Source: JAGPCK01 sp964535575
GTDB lineage: Bacteria; Bacteroidota; Bacteroidia; UKL13-3
NCBI GenBank assembly: GCA_964535575.1
Contig: CAZHTC010000006.1
Coordinates: 62,001-126,000 of the forward strand
Direction of reading: 5' to 3'
Length of the DNA: 64,000 nt
This document shows positions 42,344 through 49,870 of this stretch, piece by piece. Both the position numbers and the translations under genes were made by a program. The notes below the pieces were generated by a model. It was not told the DNA's origin and did no database searches. It worked only from the letters and a program-made list of their open reading frames with translations. Positions within the stretch are counted from its first letter, which is position 1. Each line of letters begins with the position of its first letter.

Positions 42344-43615
42344 TTATGCACTATCTGTTTCGGGTTTGTGTTCCTTATTCAACAGCAGCACCACCCCCGA
42401 TACCAGTGCAAAGGTGGCAAGTGTAGCATAGGCATACGTCATATTGGAGCCCTGCTGAAAAAAAGCCAGAGAAAAAATAAAAATAAACACGGAGCGCGTA
42501 GCCACATTTGCCAGATTAAAAATGCTGTTGACACGTCCAATCAATTCATTGGGTACATGATTAAAAATATAGGTGAGGCGCAACACGCGGATACCTGCAT
42601 TGGTAAAACCCAGAATGATGGAGACCGTATATAAAATTAAAACAGACCGGCTGGCGGCACACCAGTAAAAAATAGCCGCAGTAACAAAAGTGAGAAAAAT
42701 TACACCCGTACGTGTTTGTTTTGCCTGAAACAATTTGGCTACAAACAAACCTGCCAGCACGGCACCAGCGGCATAAATGGTATCGGCAATGGCAAATACA
42801 CTTCCTTTTTCCTGCAGGTGTTTACCTACATACCCCGGCAATACCGCATGTATTTCAACAATGAGCATGGCAAATACCGAGTACGAAAAAAGACCGAATA
42901 ACAGCACATGCACGTGGTTTTTGAGAAAGGCAAAACCCGATGTGACGCGTTTAATCACCGACCCATATTCAATTAATGACTCTTTGAGGGGCTTATATTT
43001 CATAAAAACAATGAGCAGGCAGGCTATAAAATAAGTGGCCGCATCAATGGCAAATATTTTTTCAATGGGCCACTGTTCAATACTAAAAGGAATAATCAGG
43101 TGCAGGCCGCCTAAATTAAAATCAAGGTTGGTGGTAATTCCTTCCAGCAGCAAAGCAGCTAAGCCACCCGACAGAATGGAAACCGTTTGCCCCACTACTT
43201 CTATATTCGAATTTACTTTTTGGTAGTTGTTTTTTTCGCTCAGTTGCTGGCTCAGGGCATAGAGGGCCGGGTAATGAATATTGTAATTGAGCATGGTAAC
43301 GGCAAATACCAGAACAATGCTCAGGTTATTGGCACCATGGGTATATCCCTGCCACGATGACCAGCCTACCAGCAGGCCACAAACCAGATTCAGTAACAGA
43401 AAAACATACTTGCGGTTAAAACGGTCAATCAAAGCCCCGGCATACAATCCCCAGAAAAGGGTAATGATGGTAATTACCCCGTACGAAAAATTAAAAAATC
43501 CGCTTTGTTGGGTTCGGGTAAAATACCACGGAATAGCCAACATGCTGATGCCCTGTGAAAATCCGGAAACGGCATTGGCAGTGAGTAATAAACGCAACGA
43601 GTGGCGATTTTGCAT
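42344..43615 (-). CDS. MFS transporter
   Basis: A 423-residue major facilitator with about 12 membrane helices. The start segment LLLTANAVSGFSQGISMLAIPW and the cytoplasmic loop LWGLYAGALIDRFNRKYVF-like signature (GALIDRFNRKY) resemble the MFS_3/enterobactin-exporter group. Later helices include VSIILGFTNAGIRVLRLTY and GRVNSIFNLANVATRSVFIF. Probable role: proton-driven efflux of a small molecule; substrate unknown. ATG at 43615 lies nine bases after a -7 box. It is divergent from recX across 60 bp. A short tail (NKEHKPETDSA) ends just 28 bp upstream of the -7 box of murF-alr. Confidence 0.88.
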   Translation of the reverse strand: MQNRHSLRLLLTANAVSGFSQGISMLAIPWYFTRTQQSGFFNFSYGVITIITLFWGLYAGALIDRFNRKYVFLLLNLVCGLLVGWSSWQGYTHGANNLSIVLVFAVTMLNYNIHYPALYALSQQLSEKNNYQKVNSNIEVVGQTVSILSGGLAALLLEGITTNLDFNLGGLHLIIPFSIEQWPIEKIFAIDAATYFIACLLIVFMKYKPLKESLIEYGSVIKRVTSGFAFLKNHVHVLLFGLFSYSVFAMLIVEIHAVLPGYVGKHLQEKGSVFAIADTIYAAGAVLAGLFVAKLFQAKQTRTGVIFLTFVTAAIFYWCAASRSVLILYTVSIILGFTNAGIRVLRLTYIFNHVPNELIGRVNSIFNLANVATRSVFIFIFSLAFFQQGSNMTYAYATLATFALVSGVVLLLNKEHKPETDSA

Positions 43616-43624
43616 AATGGCGTG

Positions 43625-43632
43625 CAAAAGTA
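43625..43632 (-). promoter_or_regulatory. -7 promoter box TACTTTTG
   Basis: Perfect TAnnTTTG on the minus strand, nine bases before the ATG of the MFS gene, inside the 60-bp divergent region with recX. Confidence 0.45.
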
Positions 43633-43675
43633 CTGTTTCCTTTCGCGTTTATAAAATGAGTATTTTGCAAAAGCA

Positions 43676-44152
43676 ATGAAACAGCAAGGCAAGGTGTACA
43701 CCGTTTCGCAGGCAAAAGACAAGGCACGAAACTATTGTGCTTATCAGGAGCGCTGTCATCAGGAATTAAGGGATAAATTATATGAGTGGGAATTACGCAG
43801 CGGTGAAGTAGAGGAGGTTATTGCTGCCATGATTGAAGAAGGTTATTTAAATGAGGAACGATTTGCAAAACAATTTGCCGGAGGGAAATTCAGGGTAAAA
43901 CACTGGGGACGGAATAAAATAAAAGCCGAACTGAAGGCCCGCAAAATTTCTGACTACTGCATAAAAATGGGGATGGCCGAGATAGATGAGGAGGTTTATG
44001 AGAAGGTAATGATGAAGGAACTGGAAAAAAAGATGAAGATGCTTAGCGACCGCAATCAGTTGGTAAAAAACATGAAAGTGTCGCGCTATCTGATGGCCAG
44101 GGGTTTTGAGGCAGAAATGGTATGGGAATACCTGCGTAAAAACTATACATAA
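43676..44152 (+). CDS. recX: Regulatory protein RecX
   Basis: A 158-residue helical-repeat protein. The start AKDKARNYCAYQERCHQELR, then VEEVIAAMIEEGYLNEERFA and the KFRVKHWGRNKIKAELKARK segment are the three-helix repeats of RecX. RecX binds inside the RecA filament groove and limits recombinase and coprotease activity. ATG at 43676, divergent from the MFS gene; not next to recA, as is usual in Bacteroidota. The third repeat is near the C-terminus (YLMARGFEAEMVWEYL). Confidence 0.9.
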   Translation: MKQQGKVYTVSQAKDKARNYCAYQERCHQELRDKLYEWELRSGEVEEVIAAMIEEGYLNEERFAKQFAGGKFRVKHWGRNKIKAELKARKISDYCIKMGMAEIDEEVYEKVMMKELEKKMKMLSDRNQLVKNMKVSRYLMARGFEAEMVWEYLRKNYT

Positions 44153-44215
44153 AAATATAACAGGCAAAAGTGGAAAGATTTCTATTTTCGGTCATCGATT
44201 AATTTGCTTTTTGGC

Positions 44216-44223
44216 TAATTTTG
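44216..44223 (+). promoter_or_regulatory. -7 promoter box TAATTTTG
   Basis: Perfect TAnnTTTG, 32 bases before the ATG of the fasciclin lipoprotein gene. Confidence 0.45.
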
Positions 44224-44255
44224 CTGCCAATTATAAAATAAAAGTAAAAATCATC

Positions 44256-44921
44256 ATGAGAAAACTCGTTTATCCTTTATTCGTAGCCGGAGCATTATTC
44301 CTGGCTGCCTGCGGTGGAGAGAAAAAAGCTGAAGAAACGGCTGCTACCACTGATTCAACAGCAACAGCATCAACAGAAGAAACTGCACCAGCCCCTGAAG
44401 CTACTGCTGAAGAAGCAGCACCTGCTGCCGAAGCTTCTGCACCGGCTGCTTCAAGTTCAGCCCCTGCTACCACCAAAGAAAAGAAATCGGCCCCTGCCGC
44501 TGCTCCTACCAAAAAAATCATTGGTGTTGCTACCGATTTAGGTCGTTTCAGCGAATTGGCTAATGCTATGACTGCAACAGGTTTAGGTCAGATTTTGGGC
44601 GAAGACGGACCATTTGTAATTTTTGCTCCAAACGATGAAGCATTTGCTAAAATCGATCCAGCTCAAAAATCCATGTTCTTCAAACCGGAGAACAAACAAA
44701 AACTTATCAATGTAATGAAACTGCACGTTACTAAAGGCCGCAGCACTATTGAAAGCCTTGAAGGAACTAAAGTGGTTACTTTCAACGGTAAATTGCTTTC
44801 AGTGAAGAAAGGCGCTTCTGGATATACTGTAGGTAAAGCCAATGTGGTAAAAGCCAATATTGCTGCTACCAATGGTATGATTCACGAAATTGATGCCGTA
44901 TTGCTTCCAGCTGACTATTAG
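44256..44921 (+). CDS. Fasciclin-domain lipoprotein
   Basis: A 221-residue lipoprotein. The signal peptide ends in the lipobox LAAC (Cys about residue 19), followed by GGEKK and a 60-residue low-complexity linker rich in Ala, Glu, Thr and Pro. Residues of about 85-220 form a fasciclin (FAS1) domain with FSELANAMTATGLGQIL, PFVIFAPNDEAFAKI, LINVMKLHVTKGRSTI and GMIHEIDAVLLP. FAS1 domains mediate adhesion or bind ligands at the cell surface. The start ATG 44256 is preferred over the open frame from 44106, which lacks export features and overlaps recX. Expression is likely strong and autonomous, with its own promoter and terminator. Confidence 0.9.
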   Translation: MRKLVYPLFVAGALFLAACGGEKKAEETAATTDSTATASTEETAPAPEATAEEAAPAAEASAPAASSSAPATTKEKKSAPAAAPTKKIIGVATDLGRFSELANAMTATGLGQILGEDGPFVIFAPNDEAFAKIDPAQKSMFFKPENKQKLINVMKLHVTKGRSTIESLEGTKVVTFNGKLLSVKKGASGYTVGKANVVKANIAATNGMIHEIDAVLLPADY

Positions 44922-44943
44922 TAGTTAACTAAAAAATAAACAG

Positions 44944-44972
44944 AAAGCGCAGCCTTTGGTTGCGCTTTTTTT
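44944..44972 (+). terminator. Rho-independent terminator
   Basis: AAAGCGCAGCC-TTT-GGTTGCGCTTTTTTT: stable stem with U tract, 23 bases after the fasciclin stop. Confidence 0.85.
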
Positions 44973-45003
44973 ATGGAACAAACATTTTACAGCCGGATTC
45001 GTT

Positions 45004-45011
45004 TACATTTG
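45004..45011 (+). promoter_or_regulatory. -7 promoter box TACATTTG
   Basis: Perfect TAnnTTTG, 22 bases before the nfu ATG at 45034. Confidence 0.5.
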
Positions 45012-45033
45012 TAGAATCATTCTAAATAAAAAC

Positions 45034-45606
45034 ATGAACGAAATACAACAAATACTCACCATTTACACCGAGGCTACCCCCAACCCCGAAACCATGAAAT
45101 ACGTGGCCAGCAAAATGATTTTGCCGGGCGAGAGTGCCGATTTTCCTACCCGCGAAAGTGCGCAGCAATCGCCACTGGCTAAAAAATTATTTGAATTTAA
45201 TTTTGTAGAAGGGGTATTTGTGATGAACAACTTTGTCACCATCACCAAAAACAAAACAGTGGATTGGTTTGACATCAATCCCATATTAAAAGAATTTATC
45301 AAAGGTTTTGTAGAATCGGGTGAGCTGGCTGTACTAAAACCCGACACACAGGATTTGTTTGATGAAAATGATCCGGAGGTGGTGCAAAAAATAAAAGAGT
45401 TGCTGGAAACACATGTAAAGCCTGCCGTTGAAATGGACGGGGGAGCCATATCATTTAAATCGTATGATCAGGGAAAGGTGACCGTTACCCTTAAAGGTTC
45501 GTGCAGCGGTTGCCCGTCATCCACCATCACCCTGAAAGCCGGTATTGAAGGATTGCTTAAGCGCATGGTGCCTGAGGTAACCGAAGTGGTAGCCGAGGCA
45601 ATGTAA
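45034..45606 (+). CDS. nfu: Nfu-type iron-sulfur cluster scaffold protein
   Basis: A 190-residue protein with the Nfu_N domain at residues of about 8-95 (TEATPNPETMKYVASKMIL, QQSPLAKKLFEFNFVEGVFV) and the NifU-type C-terminal domain from about 110 (VVQKIKELLETHVKPAVEMDGGAI, with the beginning of the domain). The cluster-binding CxxC is in KGSCSGCPSS, followed by GIEGLLKRMVPEVTEV. It carries and delivers Fe-S clusters to target enzymes in the cytoplasm. The start ATG 45034 follows a -7 box. The last 66 bases and the terminator are duplicated about 4.2 kb downstream (49749-49868). Confidence 0.94.
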   Translation: MNEIQQILTIYTEATPNPETMKYVASKMILPGESADFPTRESAQQSPLAKKLFEFNFVEGVFVMNNFVTITKNKTVDWFDINPILKEFIKGFVESGELAVLKPDTQDLFDENDPEVVQKIKELLETHVKPAVEMDGGAISFKSYDQGKVTVTLKGSCSGCPSSTITLKAGIEGLLKRMVPEVTEVVAEAM

Positions 45607-45628
45607 ACGAATGAAATATAGGTGCAGT

Positions 45629-45660
45629 AAAAAAGGGAGCTGAAGAGGCTCCCTTTTTTT
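45629..45660 (+). terminator. Rho-independent terminator of nfu
   Basis: AAAAAAGGGAGC-TGAAGAG-GCTCCCTTTTTTT. The same hairpin sequence is repeated at 49837-49868. Confidence 0.88.
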
Positions 45661-45715
45661 GTTTTGGGTGGTTTCTTTTAATTTGTAAATGGCCAAGTCT
45701 TTTCATAAATAATTA

Positions 45716-45723
45716 TAGCTTTG
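45716..45723 (+). promoter_or_regulatory. -7 promoter box TAGCTTTG
   Basis: Perfect TAnnTTTG, 17 bases before the ATG at 45741. Confidence 0.45.
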
Positions 45724-45740
45724 TGTAAAATAGATATAAA

Positions 45741-48700
45741 ATGAAAAAGTTTTGCCTGTTAAATAGTTTGTTCTTTATCTGTTTATTTTCTTCCGGGGCT
45801 TGGTACCCCTGGATGCCGAGTCTTGGCCTGAACAGGCTTAACGATATCCACTTCAATGGACGAAATGGAGTCATTGCCGGTAATGACGGGAGTATCTTCT
45901 TTTCATCTGATTCGGGAAATACCTGGAGTTTTACAACAAGAATAACAAATGCCAATTTGTTACGTATTACCTCTGCAAACGATTCAGTTTTTTTTGTTTG
46001 TGGAGAAGATGGCTCCGTTCTCAAGTCTCTGAACCGAGGCGTTAGTTGGCAAAATATTTCTCCTGATAGTACAGGTTCCACATTTCGCAGCATATGTTTT
46101 TTAACTAACGATACAGGCTGGGTATCCGGTGCCGATGGAATGCTTTTTAGTACAAAAAATGGGGGAATTAATTGGCAGAGGGTAAATATTTCTGCTATTG
46201 GTACAAAGGAAATTGTATATGTTAAGTTTTTTGATCACCAAAACGGTATCATTGTTTCGCGTAATAACAAAATTTATGTAACGCAGAATGGTGGGAGTAC
46301 CTGGGGGAATTTTCAAATGACTCTTAGTAATAATACTAATGATTATATAGCGGTCGCAGAATTTTATGCAAAAAATAACGGTATGATTTGGTTGGGGCCG
46401 AATATATTTGAAAGTTTCTATTTCACTAGCCTGTTCGCGATTAAAGACTCTACCTTTTCCTACTCCGGGGTCGCTGAAACTTATCAAATACCGTTTTCTG
46501 CCAATTTTCGGTATAAAAACGCAGGCTCCATTTATGGTATTACAGAGCTTGGATTTTTGTATTCATCAGCGGATAGTGGAAGGACTTGGAATAGTAATCG
46601 ACTATATAATGTTCCTGCTACCCGTGGAATTTACTTTTACAATAATAGTAATTTAGGGTACATTGTTGGAGATAGTGGTTTGTTATTAAAATCTACAAAC
46701 AATGGGGCAAACTGGTCACGGATCTCTAATGCCATTCAGATTAATGTAAATGGTTCTTTTGTAACATATTTTGAAGACATTTTATTTAAGGGACAGGGAA
46801 AAGGAATAGCAAGATGGAGCGGAAATATTTTTCACACTACCAATGGTGGTAAAAGTTGGATGCTCAAAGATACAATTTCTCAATATTCAAAACATTTTGA
46901 CAAGGCTAGTACTAACAAAATTTATGTGCTTTCCTCAGATGGCTATGTGAACAAATCATTAGATACTGGAGAAACCTGGAGCAAGAGTTTTACCTGTCCT
47001 TGCAGTACCTTAACCAAACCGGTTTATGATTATAAGTTTTTTAATAACAATGGTCACTTATTATGTGGTGATGGCTCTTATTATAAAACTTCTGACGGGG
47101 GAATAATCTGGAGCCGAATAACAACAGTTCCCGATTCGTGTATTGGGATGAGTGTTTTGTCTGATCAGGTTTTATATGCCTTTTCCAGAAAGAGTACAGG
47201 GTCTTATATTCATAAAAGTTCTGATGGAGGAGCAAATTGGCTGACGGTGCCTTTTTATGATTTTTACTCCCCTCAAAATTTTACTTTGATTGGATTAACC
47301 ACGTTGAATGATTCAAGTTTGATTGTGTGGACAAAAGGGTCTGGGTACAGATTTTATAAATCTATAAATTCCGGGTTCACTTGGAAAGAGTTGCCAACAG
47401 GAGGTCCAATTCCTTCAGGGAATGGATCTTGGTTTGAGTTCCCAAAATTAGTTAATGACGATAAAACTAATCTATGGATCTATATGCCAGCCTTAAGTAT
47501 TCAAAATACCCCATTAGCCAAAATATTTTATTCGCCTGACGGAGGAGAAACCTGGTACAATGAATATGTTAACGTCAACAAGGACCCTGTAGGGATTTAT
47601 TCAACAGGAGGAGGTAATGCATATTTACATTCTAAAAAATTTACATTTCATATTACCGATAACTACGGAAAAAGTGTAATGGCAAATCTCCCTGCTAATT
47701 TGACTAATCAATTGTTTTTTTCGGAACTGAATACCGGTTCATTCCGGATACATTGGAATAAAAAGAATTGTGAAAAGTACCTTCTGTTAGTAAAAAAAGG
47801 CTCACCAGTAAATACCAAGCCGATGCACTCTATTGAATATAAACAATATGATGACATTGGCAGTGATTGTTATGTAGGATATGTCGGAACAGATACATCA
47901 GTATTTTTAGACTTACTTTCAAACGATGCAACCTACCATATAGCGTTATTTGAGTACAATGGGAATAAGCAGTCTGCAAATTATGATGATGCGAATATTA
48001 CTACTGGATATTGCAAAACTTATAAGGGAGTTTGGATTGATACGTTAGTCAAAACCATTTATTGTAATAATGACTCTATTGATATGCACGTTTATACTGA
48101 CATTCCTTTGACCGATTCAGTGGATTATGTCTTTGTACTATCAAACAAGCAGGGTATATTTAATGGGCAAGCGATATATTTAGACACTATTCGTAAACAA
48201 ACTCTTCAATGGGGGCAATTAGGGGTAAGACTCAAAAAGGTAACAACATCCGGCATCAACTATAGACTAAGGCCGGATATGATTACCAAAACCGGAAAAC
48301 TCACAGGAATAATTTTGTCTCAGAATTTAACAATCTCTCCCCCCCCAAAAGTTAGTATATACTCTGATGATACGGCAAAATGTTTTACTGAGGCTTTATT
48401 CCGCTTGTCTGATTCATCGACAAGTAGTTTTGGCTACAAACGGGTGTGGACACTGCCTAACTACATAACAGATACTTCACAAAGTATTCAAATAGCCGAT
48501 TCATTGATTAGAACCCAAAAGGTGGTATTAACTATTAACACTACCGGATGTTCAGATTCGATAAGTAAAGAATTGGTTGTTTATGGTCCTGTAAAGCCGG
48601 CATTATATGCCCCTGAAGGCATATGCGGAAATATTTTGACGCAAATAAAGGATACCACCAAGTCTAACCACTTCGTTTACCGATGGAAGGTTAACGGTGT

Positions 48701-49550
48701 TCCCGTTTCTCAATACATATCTACTATTTATTCAGCTGCTCCAGGATTTTATTATTGTATAAAAGCAGATCAAAATGGAGCCTGTTCAACAACTTCAGAT
48801 TCAATTTATGTGCGGGCATATAAAAAGCCAAATATAATACTTCAGTATTTTGGCCCACCTGTCAGTTGTAGCAACGATACGGTAATTCTTAAAGTTTCTT
48901 CTGATACAATTGCAGAATATAAATGGATAAGAAACAATTCTATTTTTGCAGTAAATTTACAGGATACATTAATACCCAAATATGGAGGTGGCTATAAAGT
49001 TGTAGCAGCCAATATCAGTAATCCATCTTGTTATTCGGATACTTCAAATAGTATAAATTTGAATATAAACCAGGCTCCTTTAAAACCTTCGATAATTAAA
49101 GCCGGACCCAAACTATTCAGTTCTATTGACTCCGTTATTTATTATTATCAATGGTATCGTAATGACACAGCACTTACTGGGCAATACTATTACGATATTA
49201 CTCCAAATGTTTCCGGGAATTACGTGGTAGAGTTGTCTGATATCTATAATTGTTTTACCAAATCTGATCCATATTCATTTGTGTATTCCGGCAATACTAT
49301 TGTTGATGAACATGAAGATGAATCTTATTCAGTTCGGCCAAATCCTTTTACTGACAGACTATTAGTTAGTAGTGATACACGTGTTTCAGTGAAAATACTA
49401 GATATACATGGTAAAGAACTTTATAGCAATTACAGAATGGCATCCGACTTTGAAATCGAGACTAAAGAATTTCCGTCCGGTGTTTATGTACTGGTAATTG
49501 ACAATGGGAATCAAAAAAGTAAAAGATTAAAAATCTGTAAACTAAGATAG
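45741..49550 (+). CDS. Giant T9SS-exported YCF48/BNR-type propeller protein
   Basis: A 1269-residue exoprotein with a signal peptide (FCLLNSLFFICLFSSGA). Residues of about 25-640 consist of YCF48/BNR-like propeller blades with Asp-box-like strands (IFFSSDSGNTWSF, SVLKSLNRGVSWQ, LFSTKNGGINWQR, LLKSTNNGANWSR, YSPDGGETWYN). A beta domain follows (about 650-760), then several Ig-like segments (Cys-rich, for example CFTEALFRLSDSS and CSNDTVILKVSSDTIAEYKWIR). The C-terminus has SVRPNPFTDRLLVSSD and ends LKICKLR, a type A sorting domain. Probably a surface adhesin or binding protein. It is AT-richer than its neighbours and lies between nfu and a duplicated nfu remnant, which suggests insertion into this site. 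Confidence 0.85.
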   Translation: MKKFCLLNSLFFICLFSSGAWYPWMPSLGLNRLNDIHFNGRNGVIAGNDGSIFFSSDSGNTWSFTTRITNANLLRITSANDSVFFVCGEDGSVLKSLNRGVSWQNISPDSTGSTFRSICFLTNDTGWVSGADGMLFSTKNGGINWQRVNISAIGTKEIVYVKFFDHQNGIIVSRNNKIYVTQNGGSTWGNFQMTLSNNTNDYIAVAEFYAKNNGMIWLGPNIFESFYFTSLFAIKDSTFSYSGVAETYQIPFSANFRYKNAGSIYGITELGFLYSSADSGRTWNSNRLYNVPATRGIYFYNNSNLGYIVGDSGLLLKSTNNGANWSRISNAIQINVNGSFVTYFEDILFKGQGKGIARWSGNIFHTTNGGKSWMLKDTISQYSKHFDKASTNKIYVLSSDGYVNKSLDTGETWSKSFTCPCSTLTKPVYDYKFFNNNGHLLCGDGSYYKTSDGGIIWSRITTVPDSCIGMSVLSDQVLYAFSRKSTGSYIHKSSDGGANWLTVPFYDFYSPQNFTLIGLTTLNDSSLIVWTKGSGYRFYKSINSGFTWKELPTGGPIPSGNGSWFEFPKLVNDDKTNLWIYMPALSIQNTPLAKIFYSPDGGETWYNEYVNVNKDPVGIYSTGGGNAYLHSKKFTFHITDNYGKSVMANLPANLTNQLFFSELNTGSFRIHWNKKNCEKYLLLVKKGSPVNTKPMHSIEYKQYDDIGSDCYVGYVGTDTSVFLDLLSNDATYHIALFEYNGNKQSANYDDANITTGYCKTYKGVWIDTLVKTIYCNNDSIDMHVYTDIPLTDSVDYVFVLSNKQGIFNGQAIYLDTIRKQTLQWGQLGVRLKKVTTSGINYRLRPDMITKTGKLTGIILSQNLTISPPPKVSIYSDDTAKCFTEALFRLSDSSTSSFGYKRVWTLPNYITDTSQSIQIADSLIRTQKVVLTINTTGCSDSISKELVVYGPVKPALYAPEGICGNILTQIKDTTKSNHFVYRWKVNGVPVSQYISTIYSAAPGFYYCIKADQNGACSTTSDSIYVRAYKKPNIILQYFGPPVSCSNDTVILKVSSDTIAEYKWIRNNSIFAVNLQDTLIPKYGGGYKVVAANISNPSCYSDTSNSINLNINQAPLKPSIIKAGPKLFSSIDSVIYYYQWYRNDTALTGQYYYDITPNVSGNYVVELSDIYNCFTKSDPYSFVYSGNTIVDEHEDESYSVRPNPFTDRLLVSSDTRVSVKILDIHGKELYSNYRMASDFEIETKEFPSGVYVLVIDNGNQKSKRLKICKLR

Positions 49551-49554
49551 TTGA

Positions 49555-49630
49555 TTATTTTTCTCTCACTAATTTAATAGTTGTAGGTCGTATTTTGATA
49601 TTCCAACCAACTAAATACTTTTTGAGAAAT
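49555..49630 (-). pseudogene. Remnant of a T9SS sorting-domain gene end
   Basis: Read on the minus strand, this ends ...RPTTIKLVREK and a TAA stop at 49555-49557, closely like the RTTIKLVKE terminus of the intact gene whose stop is at 49871. A few residues upstream read KYLVGW, like the KYLVEI start of that sorting domain, with the middle deleted. No longer part of any gene. Confidence 0.5.
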
Positions 49631-49709
49631 TCGAACATAAAACAAAGTGAAATTTACTGATGCAGAGCATTTGCTTGGTATTTCATTTAAGTCCTACAAG
49701 TAGAAAAAG

Positions 49710-49814
49710 TTAAAAGGCTCTTACCGCGGATGCCCATACGCTGAAAGCGGTATTGAAGGATTGCTAAAGCGTATGGTGCCCGTAGTAACCGAAGTGGTAG
49801 CCGAGGCCATGTAA
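49710..49814 (+). pseudogene. Duplicated 3' remnant of nfu
   Basis: The last 66 bases (49749-49814, GGT ATT GAA ... ATG TAA) align without gaps to 45541-45606 with 6 mismatches. Four of the five changed codons are synonymous; the fifth gives Val instead of Glu. Upstream, about 40 bases align only with indels and the CxxC codons are damaged (TACCGCGGATGC in place of TGCAGCGGTTGC), so the fragment is dead. It is followed by a copy of the nfu terminator. Confidence 0.85.
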
Positions 49815-49836
49815 GAAATTTTTAAGTTGAGTAAAT

Positions 49837-49868
49837 AAAAAAGGGAGCTGAAGAGGCTCCCTTTTTTT
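49837..49868. terminator. Copy of the nfu terminator
   Basis: Identical hairpin (AAAGGGAGC/GCTCCCTTT with flanking A and T tracts) to 45629-45660. Here it serves as a bidirectional terminator for the minus-strand gene that stops at 49871. Confidence 0.85.
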
Positions 49869-49870
49869 GT

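Noticed and set aside
44106..44255. N-terminal extension of the fasciclin gene into recX
   Set aside because: The lipoprotein signal with LAAC starts at 44256 and a -7 box lies at 44216; the extension would bury the signal.
44270..44521. Ala/Val-rich frame opposite the fasciclin lipoprotein
   Set aside because: It is the reverse complement of the low-complexity Ala/Glu/Pro linker; no start signal or homology.
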